Shown piece after piece: positions 57,983-64,000 of a DNA stretch of 64,000 nucleotides. The notes beneath the pieces are model-generated. The model did not search any database. It was not told the DNA's origin and worked only from the letters and a program-made list of their open reading frames with translations. The stretch's first letter is position 1, and every line of letters begins with the position of its first letter. The stretch lies in assembly GCF_900608595.1 (NCBI RefSeq), contig NZ_UWYY01000031.1:1-64000 (forward strand), given 5' to 3'. The translations under genes and the position numbers were made by a program. The DNA comes from Promicromonospora panici. GTDB taxonomy: Bacteria > Actinomycetota > Actinomycetes > Actinomycetales > Cellulomonadaceae.

Positions 57983-59008
57983 ATGACGACACCCCGCACC
58001 TCGAAGCCCGTGCTCAGCCGCCGCACTCTGATGACCGGCGCCGGGACGGCGGCCCTGGGCGTGCTCGGCGGCGTGACCGGCGCCCGGGCGTTCGGCGCGG
58101 ACCCCGCCGGCCTCGCCGCACCCACCGCCACCTCGCCCACGCCCGCTCCCACGGGGTTCGCGACCTTCGCCTGGCTCGGGACCTCCGGCTGGAAGATCCG
58201 GACGCCCACCACGACGGTCCTGCTCGACCCCTACGTGACCCGCTTCGACACCGGCCTGGCCGCGGGAAAGTTCGCCGCCACCACCCGGCTGCGGGTCGAC
58301 GCCGCGGCGCTCGACGCCGCCCTCGGTGCGCCGGGCACCCCCGAGGGCGCCGTCGACTCGATCCTGGTGACCCACACCCACTGGGACCACTTCGCCGACG
58401 TCCCGCACCTGGCCCGCACGCGCGGAGCCACCGTGTTCACCACCCTGACCGGGTACCACCTGGCGCTGGCCCTGGGAGTCGCGCAGAAGCAGCTGGCTGT
58501 GGTGAGCGGCGGCGAGGAGATGCACCTCGGCGACCTCGTCCTGCGCGTCGTACCGTCCCTGCACAGCCGCACAGCTACGGGCGCCCTCCTGTTTCCCGGC
58601 GTGCGCACCCAGGTGCCCGCCCGGCCACGCACCATCGCCGACCTGCCGGAAGGCGACACCCTGTCCTACCTGCTCCGCTCGCCGGGGGGCCGGTCAGTCC
58701 TCCTGCTGGGCGGTAGCGACTACGACGACCGTGCTCTGCAGGGGCTGCGGGTGGACACGGTCGCGCTGCCCGTGCCGAGCACCGACGTCACCGCGGACTA
58801 CGCGGGCCGCCTCCTCGGCGCGCTGGGCAACCCCGGCCAGGTGGTCCTCGTGCACTGGGACGACTTCGAGTCGCCGCTGGCCAACCCGCCGCGCGCCGGC
58901 GAGACCACCAGGGTCCGGATGGCCGCCCTGACCGAGCAGATCGGCCGCATCTCGCCTGGTACCCGCGTCGTGCTCCCGGAGTACGGCACGCCGCTCGACC
59001 TCCTGTGA
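57983..59008 (+). CDS. Tat-exported metallo-beta-lactamase-fold hydrolase
   Basis: A 341-residue exported hydrolase. Tat signal SRRTLMTGAGTAALG with Arg13-Arg14. The metal-binding motif is HTHWDHFAD (His131, His133, Asp135, His136), similar to the UlaG/RomA-like branch of MBL-fold proteins; LLGGSDYDD is a later conserved segment. The reaction is unknown (phosphodiesterase or lactonase-like). ATG 57983, GGAGGG 7 nt upstream. Divergent from LysR with 96 nt between. Confidence 0.88.
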   Translation: MTTPRTSKPVLSRRTLMTGAGTAALGVLGGVTGARAFGADPAGLAAPTATSPTPAPTGFATFAWLGTSGWKIRTPTTTVLLDPYVTRFDTGLAAGKFAATTRLRVDAAALDAALGAPGTPEGAVDSILVTHTHWDHFADVPHLARTRGATVFTTLTGYHLALALGVAQKQLAVVSGGEEMHLGDLVLRVVPSLHSRTATGALLFPGVRTQVPARPRTIADLPEGDTLSYLLRSPGGRSVLLLGGSDYDDRALQGLRVDTVALPVPSTDVTADYAGRLLGALGNPGQVVLVHWDDFESPLANPPRAGETTRVRMAALTEQIGRISPGTRVVLPEYGTPLDLL

Positions 59009-59038
59009 TCCCGGCCGGGGCTCGGCCGGCGGGTCGCG

Positions 59039-60118
59039 TCACGCAGGGCCGGGTCGCGCACCGCCGTCAGGACCCAGCAGCTCCCGCACCGCCTGGCCGA
59101 TGACCGACGCCATGTGCGCGTAGCCGTCGGGGCCGGGGTGCAGGCCATCGCCCAGCAGGTGCGCGTGCTCCGGCCCGAGCACGGTCCGCCCGTCGAGCAG
59201 GTGCAGGTCCGGGTCGCCGTCCGCCGCGAGCAGGGCGACGGCGTCCGCGACCTGCTCGCGCACCTGCGCCAGGGTCAGGCCCGCCCGGCCCAGCCGGTCC
59301 TCACGCCTCGGCGACGCCAGGGGCGAGATCACCAGCACGGGCACGCCCGGGTGGCCGTCCCGGACGGTGCTCAGGAACCCGAGCAGCGCAGGGAGCAGCG
59401 AGCGCTCGCTGAACGAGCCGGCTCCGTACACGTTGATGCCAAGGCAGGCCACGACGACGTCGGCGGGCCGGTCCCGGACCACCCGCGCGACCATCGGGTC
59501 CAGGTGCGCCTCGCCCGCGAAGCCCAGGCAGGTCAGGTCCAGTCCGACCTCGCGCGCCACGAGCGCGGGCCAGGTCCGCGCCGGAGACGCCGCCTGCCGG
59601 CACTGCGTGAGCGAGCTGCCGTACGTCACGAGGCGGGGGCGGGCCGGGCCGCGCGCACCGGCCGGCCGGCCCGCACCGTCCGACCCTCGCCCACCGTCCG
59701 ACCCGCCCGGCGACGCCGCCCAGACCCGCGCCCCGTCCTCGACCGCGACACTGACCAGCCGGAACGTCCCGAACTGCGGCAGCCAGAGCTCGAGCCGCTT
59801 GTCGCCCGTCGGTAGGTCCAGCACGAAGCGCCCGTCCGGGCCGACGGGCGCGGAGGCGACGATCGCGTCGTCCACCACGGCGTCGAGCGGCACCTCCACA
59901 CCCTGGACCGCGGCCTGCCCGGCGAGAACCCGGGTGTCGGTGCCGAGCACCAGCCGCACGCCGGCGGGCATCGCGGCGCGGCCGCGCAGATCTCCGCCCG
60001 GGAAGAGCGTGATGCGGTCGTGCGGCAGCCGCCACGGCCTCGACCAGCCGGGCATGTGCTCGACGGAGAGGGCGCCCTCCCACGCCAGGACGTCGTCGTC
60101 CGCCTGGATCTCGCGCAT
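59039..60118 (-). CDS. SGNH/GDSL hydrolase with N-terminal beta domain
   Basis: A 359-residue esterase. The N-terminal 155 residues resemble the jelly-roll of GDSL lipases acting on acylated carbohydrates; the SGNH domain follows: block I TYGSSLTQC (Ser), block III GINVYG (Asn), block V DGLHPGPDGY (Asp, His). No signal peptide. ATG 60118 with GAGGGG upstream; a longer frame begins at 60211. Probably sugar de-acylation, in line with the LacI-regulated import operon next to it. Confidence 0.85.
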   Translation of the reverse strand: MREIQADDDVLAWEGALSVEHMPGWSRPWRLPHDRITLFPGGDLRGRAAMPAGVRLVLGTDTRVLAGQAAVQGVEVPLDAVVDDAIVASAPVGPDGRFVLDLPTGDKRLELWLPQFGTFRLVSVAVEDGARVWAASPGGSDGGRGSDGAGRPAGARGPARPRLVTYGSSLTQCRQAASPARTWPALVAREVGLDLTCLGFAGEAHLDPMVARVVRDRPADVVVACLGINVYGAGSFSERSLLPALLGFLSTVRDGHPGVPVLVISPLASPRREDRLGRAGLTLAQVREQVADAVALLAADGDPDLHLLDGRTVLGPEHAHLLGDGLHPGPDGYAHMASVIGQAVRELLGPDGGARPGPA

Positions 60119-60231
60119 GTCGGCTTCGTCCCCTCGTGTCCCAGCGTCCCTGGCGGGTGAATCCCGCTGCCTGCGGCGGGCAGCCTCTTGACGCGTCTCA
60201 CCCGGATGCATAACCTGATCGTCGCACGGTG

Positions 60232-60245
60232 TTAATACGTATTAA
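60232..60245. promoter_or_regulatory. LacI operator of the import operon
   Basis: TTAATACGTATTAA is a perfect 14-bp palindrome with the LacI-type central CG, 40 nt before the LacI gene and about 114 nt before the divergent hydrolase. A likely site for autoregulation and for control of the hydrolase. Confidence 0.75.
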
Positions 60246-60284
60246 GAACCGGTAACGAAGCCGGCCGCCCCGAGGGAGTCCGAG

Positions 60285-61340
60285 ATGAGCCAACGACGGC
60301 GTCCCACCCAGGTGGACATCGCCCGTGCCGCGGGCGTCTCCCAGGCAACGGTCTCCCTCGTGATCAGCGGCGGAGCGGCCAGTGGCCAGGTCGCCGAGCA
60401 TACCCGTCAAGCGGTGCTCGACGCCGCCGCGGAGCTCGGCTACACCGTGAACGCCGCAGCGCGCAGCCTCCGAGGCGGGCGCAACCGGCTGCTGGGCCTC
60501 TACACGTTCGAGTCGGTCTTCCCGGTCGACCAGCGCGACTTCTACTTCCCGTTCCTGCTGGGCGTCGAGGAGGCCACCGCCGAGTTCGGCTACGACCTGC
60601 TGCTGTTCAGCTCGGTCACCTCGGGCGAGCGCCGCATCTACTCCGACGGCATCAACCGGCTCAAGGTCGCCGACGGCTGCGTCCTGCTCGGCCGGCACAT
60701 CGACCGCGCGGTGCTGGCCGACCTGGTGCACGAGGACTTCCCCTTCGTCTTCGTCGGACGCCGCGAGGTCCCCGGCGTAGAGCTCTCCTACGTCGCGCCG
60801 GACTACGTGGGCGCGACCCGCGACATGGTGCGCCGCCTGACCGCCCTCGGGCACCGGCGGTTCGCGTACCTGCGGCCCGCCGACCACCAGGAGCCGACCC
60901 GCGACCGCGAGGCCGGGTTCCGGCAGGGCCTCGCCGAGGCCGGCCTGCCGGACCAGCCGGTCCACGAGCTGCCCGACGACTCCCCCGGCGCCGACGCCGA
61001 GCTCGCGGCGCTGCTCGCCCAGTGGCTGGCCGACGGCGTCACCGCGCTCCTGGTCGAGCCGAAGGAGGACGACCAGGCGATCGTCGCACTCGAACGGGTC
61101 GCCGCCGACGCCGGCGTCCGCATCCCCGAGGACCTGTCCGTGGCGCTGCTCGGCGACCCCACGCGCAGTAGCGCGCCGGGACCCGTCCGGGACTGGACCC
61201 GCTTCACGCTCCCCCGCGAGGACATGGGCCGCGCCGCGGTCGGCCTCCTGCTCGAGCTCCTGGACTCCGACGACGGCCCGCGCCAGCTCTCGGTCGCCTG
61301 CGCCCCGGTCGACGGCGACTCCGTCGGGAGGCCGCGATGA
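60285..61340 (+). CDS. LacI-family regulator
   Basis: A 351-residue regulator with the N-terminal HTH (VDIARAAGVSQATVSLVISG), hinge helix AARSLRGGRNR and a sugar-binding-like domain. It leads the transporter operon and overlaps the first permease (ATGA), unlike many LacI genes which are separate. Inducer probably a saccharide. Confidence 0.93.
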   Translation: MSQRRRPTQVDIARAAGVSQATVSLVISGGAASGQVAEHTRQAVLDAAAELGYTVNAAARSLRGGRNRLLGLYTFESVFPVDQRDFYFPFLLGVEEATAEFGYDLLLFSSVTSGERRIYSDGINRLKVADGCVLLGRHIDRAVLADLVHEDFPFVFVGRREVPGVELSYVAPDYVGATRDMVRRLTALGHRRFAYLRPADHQEPTRDREAGFRQGLAEAGLPDQPVHELPDDSPGADAELAALLAQWLADGVTALLVEPKEDDQAIVALERVAADAGVRIPEDLSVALLGDPTRSSAPGPVRDWTRFTLPREDMGRAAVGLLLELLDSDDGPRQLSVACAPVDGDSVGRPR

Positions 61341-62269
61341 TGCTCACGTTCCTGCTGCGCCGCCTCGCGATCGGGCTGTTCACGATCTGGGGCGTGCTCA
61401 CGGCCGTGTTCCTCATCGTGCGGATCGCGCCGGGTGACCAGGCCACGGTCGCCCTGGGGCCGGACGCGACGCCCGAGCAGATCGCCGAGCTGCGGCACAC
61501 CCTGGGCCTGGACCAGCCGGTCCTCGTCCAGTACCTGAACTTCCTGGGTGACGCCGTCCGCGGCGACTTCGGCCAGTCCTACCGGTACGGCCGGCCCGCC
61601 ATGGAGGCCGTGCTCGAGCGGTTCCCCGCCACCGTCACCCTCACGCTGGCGGCCACGGTCATCGCGATAGTGGTGGGGATCGTGCTCGGCGTGGTCGCCG
61701 GGCACCGGCCCGGCAGCCTCGTCGACCGCACGACGTCCGCGGCGACGCTGGGGCTGCAGGCGCTCCCGCCGTTCTGGGTCGGCATCATGCTGATCCTCGT
61801 GCTCGCGCTGTGGCTGCGGCTGCTGCCCAGCGCGGGCGGCGGCGACCTGGAGCACCTGATCCTGCCCGCGGTCACGCTGTCCATCCCGTTCACCGCCCTG
61901 GTCGGCCGGATCACGCGCAGCGGCGTCGCCGAGACGATGTCCGAGGCGTTCGTCCGCACCGCACGGTCCAAGGGGCTGACCGAGCGCGAGGTGCTGACCG
62001 GTCACGTGCTGAAGAACTCGCTGGTTCCCGTCGTGACGGTGGTCGGGCTGCAGGTCGGCACGCTGCTCGGCGGCGCCGTCGTCATCGAGACGGTGTTCGC
62101 CTGGCCCGGGCTCGGCAACCTCCTGGTCGGCGCGGTGGGCAACCGCGACTACGCGGTGGTGCAGGCCGCCACCGTGCTGATCGCCGTCTGCGTCATCGGC
62201 CTGAACCTGGCCGCCGACCTGGCGTACGCCCGCCTCGACCCGCGCATCCGGCTGGAGGCCCGCCGATGA
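61337..62269 (+). CDS. ABC importer permease, DppB type
   Basis: A 310-residue permease with six helices, N-terminal RRLAIGLFTIWGVLTAVFLI, LGLDQPVLVQYLNFL and the EAA loop ARSKGLTEREVLTGHVLKNS. Family 5 (peptide/nickel/oligosaccharide) ABC importer component. Overlaps LacI before and DppC-type permease after (ATGA each). Confidence 0.94.
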   Translation: MMLTFLLRRLAIGLFTIWGVLTAVFLIVRIAPGDQATVALGPDATPEQIAELRHTLGLDQPVLVQYLNFLGDAVRGDFGQSYRYGRPAMEAVLERFPATVTLTLAATVIAIVVGIVLGVVAGHRPGSLVDRTTSAATLGLQALPPFWVGIMLILVLALWLRLLPSAGGGDLEHLILPAVTLSIPFTALVGRITRSGVAETMSEAFVRTARSKGLTEREVLTGHVLKNSLVPVVTVVGLQVGTLLGGAVVIETVFAWPGLGNLLVGAVGNRDYAVVQAATVLIAVCVIGLNLAADLAYARLDPRIRLEARR

Positions 62270-63135
62270 GCTTCCGTTCCCTGGCTGAGCGCCCGAGTGG
62301 ACGTACGAGCGGACGCACGAGCTTCCGTTCCCTGGGCGGCTACGTGATCTACGTGATCCTCGGCCTCTACGTCTTCGCCGCGGTCGCGGGCCCGTACCTG
62401 GTGCCGTACGACCCGGTCGCGACCATCGTCACCGAACGGCTCCTGCCGCCCGGCTCGGCGACGGCGTCGGGCACCGCGTGGCTGGGCACCGACGGCGTCG
62501 GCCGGGACGTGTTCGCGCAGGTGGTCCACGGCGCCCGCACATCCCTGGCGATCGGCCTGGTCGTGGTGCTGGTGTGCAGCCTCGTGGGGGTCGCCCTCGG
62601 CGCCATCGCCGGCTACGCGGGCGGGTTCGCCGACCTCGCGGTGGCCCGCACCATCGACGTCCTGATGGCGTTCCCCGGCATCCTGCTGGCCATCGTGATC
62701 GCCGGTCTGCTGGACCGCGGCGTCGACGTCGTGATCATCGCCCTGTCGGTGGCGGGCTGGATCGGGTTCGCCCGGCTGTCCCGCAGCGTCGCCCTGTCGA
62801 TCCGCGAGCGCGACTGGGTCGACGCCGCCCGGATCATGGGCGTGCGCACGCCCGCCGTCCTGACCCGGCACGTCGTGCCGTTCCTCGCGGGGCCGGTCGT
62901 CGCGCTGGCCACCATGGAGCTCGCCTCCGTCGTCCTGTCCGAGGCAGCCCTGAGCTTCCTCGGCCTCGGTCTGCCCCCGTACATCGTGTCCTGGGGCCAG
63001 AGCATCGCCAGTGGCAAGGAGTACCTCGCCACCGCGTGGTGGATCTCGGCCTTCCCAGGTATCGCGCTCTCCGTCCTGGTCGTCTGCATCGGCCTGCTCG
63101 GCGACCGCCTCACCAAGCGCTTCGCACAACGTTGA
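62266..63135 (+). CDS. ABC importer permease, DppC type
   Basis: A 289-residue permease: short N-terminal repeat (SFRSL twice), LGTDGVGRDVFAQVVHGART, and EAA loop AARIMGVRTPAVLTRHVVPF. Six predicted helices. ATG 62266 overlaps the upstream stop. The ATPase genes are not in the window; they may follow the binding protein. Confidence 0.94.
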   Translation: MSFRSLAERPSGRTSGRTSFRSLGGYVIYVILGLYVFAAVAGPYLVPYDPVATIVTERLLPPGSATASGTAWLGTDGVGRDVFAQVVHGARTSLAIGLVVVLVCSLVGVALGAIAGYAGGFADLAVARTIDVLMAFPGILLAIVIAGLLDRGVDVVIIALSVAGWIGFARLSRSVALSIRERDWVDAARIMGVRTPAVLTRHVVPFLAGPVVALATMELASVVLSEAALSFLGLGLPPYIVSWGQSIASGKEYLATAWWISAFPGIALSVLVVCIGLLGDRLTKRFAQR

Positions 63136-63188
63136 TCCGCACGGTTGATCCGCACGACGTTGAAACCCAACGCTGAAAGGAACGAGCG

Positions 63189-64000
63189 ATGAAGCTCAGC
63201 ACGCGGCGAGCGGTACCAGCCCTCGCCATCACCCTGACCCTCCTGGCGACCACGGCCTGCGGCGGCTCCGGGGACGACAGTCCCGGGGACGACGCCGCCG
63301 GCGGCACGTTGACCGCCGCAGGCCCCATCCCGATCGAGAACCTCGACCCGCACGGCCCGTCCAGCATGGACGCGGGCACGCAGCTCGCGGCCCGCGCCCT
63401 GTTCAGCCAGCTCGTGATCAGCACCGGTCCCGGCGAGTTCACGGGCGAGCTGGCCACCGAGTGGGAGCCGAACGAGGACACCAGCCAGTGGACCTTCACG
63501 CTGCGCGAGGGCGTTGAGTTCTCCGACGGTGAGCCGGTCGACGCCGACGCCGTCGTCGCCTCCTTCGAGCGCGTCCTGGAGCTGAACGGCCCGCTGGCCG
63601 GCAACTTCGTCGACTACACGGTGGAGGCACCGGACGAGAGCACAGTGGTGTTCGACGCCGGAAAGCCGGACGCGTCGTTCGTCGCCAAAATCTCGTCGTT
63701 CTTCGTCACCCCGCCGGACGTCTCCGATGCATCCTTCCAGGATCCTGTGGGCTCTGGGCCGTTCGTCGTGGAATCGTTCACGCCCGGCCAGGAGCTGACG
63801 ATGACGCCGAACCCGACGTACTGGGACGGCGCCCCCGCGCTGGAGGAGCTGACCTTCCAGTCGATCCCCGAGGTCTCGGCCCGCATGACGGCGCTGCAGA
63901 CCGGCGAGGTCGACGTCACGTGGGCCATGCCCGACGACCAGATCGCCGCCCTGCAGGGCGACACCTCGCTCACCGTCGAGACCGTGGACGGCCCCGGCGT
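63189..64000 (+). CDS. ABC substrate-binding lipoprotein (family 5), 3' truncated
   Basis: A lipoprotein with signal ending in LLATTACGG (lipid-modified Cys24), then the family 5 solute-binding domain (LDPHGPSSMDAGTQLAARAL, FTLREGVEFSDGEPVDADAV, DPVGSGPFVVESF). The window ends at about residue 270 of an expected 500 or more. ATG 63189 with AAGGAACG. It delivers peptide or oligosaccharide to the two permeases. Confidence 0.93.
   Translation, partial: MKLSTRRAVPALAITLTLLATTACGGSGDDSPGDDAAGGTLTAAGPIPIENLDPHGPSSMDAGTQLAARALFSQLVISTGPGEFTGELATEWEPNEDTSQWTFTLREGVEFSDGEPVDADAVVASFERVLELNGPLAGNFVDYTVEAPDESTVVFDAGKPDASFVAKISSFFVTPPDVSDASFQDPVGSGPFVVESFTPGQELTMTPNPTYWDGAPALEELTFQSIPEVSARMTALQTGEVDVTWAMPDDQIAALQGDTSLTVETVDGPG

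Noticed and set aside
60198-62005. Minus-strand frames opposite LacI and the permeases
   Set aside because: Composition is antisense-like (Gln/Arg/His-rich), no motifs, and the plus strand is fully explained.

Overview
The window is very GC-rich and compact. Genes often overlap by 4 nt (ATGA or GTGA), and GTG and TTG starts are common, all typical of actinobacteria. An IdeR/DmdR-type iron box, a desferrioxamine-type siderophore operon, GH3 glycosidases and a pectinesterase suggest a soil or plant-associated actinomycete, possibly of the Promicromonosporaceae/Cellulomonadaceae kind. That placement is inferred from gene content only. No rRNA, tRNA or CRISPR array was seen.

Layout. 1-5.1 kb: the end of a MocR/PdxR-type regulator facing a two-gene ABC exporter with a perfect CRP-type site in front. 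5.2-14.4 kb: a DDAH-family hydrolase and a four-gene siderophore operon read leftward from an iron box (decarboxylase, N-hydroxylase, GNAT-NIS synthetase fusion, penicillin acylase-GNAT fusion), every junction overlapping by 4 nt. 14.5-18.4 kb: an atypical Nramp-family transporter and a divergent ArsR/MFS pair. 18.4-30.2 kb: a degraded accessory segment between two imperfect 34-nt direct repeats. It holds MFS transporters, a DUF899 protein, ArsR and LysR regulators and a two-component system, plus a truncated MFS gene, a frameshifted SRPBCC gene, TetR and response-regulator tails, a frameshifted secreted protein and a possible integrase start.

30.2-38.5 kb: two tail-anchored coiled-coil proteins, two alpha/beta hydrolases, a P450 lacking the usual ExxR signature, a pectinesterase behind a LacI-type operator and a 20-bp inverted repeat, an FAD-binding protein, and an internally deleted second P450. 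38.6-47.9 kb: a secreted protein of unclear family, then a saccharide module (GH3, MFS, divergent GH3) with twin dyads likely bound by the TetR regulator downstream. 48-55.9 kb: a PGRP-type amidase, a GntR regulator, an ArsR-rhodanese fusion coupled to an MFS gene, an ArsR-SRPBCC pair divergent from two tandem DUF899 genes, a 13-nt tandem repeat, a 24-bp hairpin, a hydrolase and a membrane protein. 56-64 kb: a LysR gene coupled to a class A beta-lactamase-like gene, a Tat-exported metallo-beta-lactamase-fold protein, an SGNH hydrolase, and a LacI-regulated oligopeptide/saccharide-type ABC importer whose binding protein runs off the window.

The strongest candidate for unusual biology is the siderophore operon, where the penicillin acylase and acyltransferase form one protein. 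Next come the ArsR-SRPBCC-DUF899 association, found at two separate loci, and the signal-peptide-less beta-lactamase-like gene coupled to its own LysR gene.
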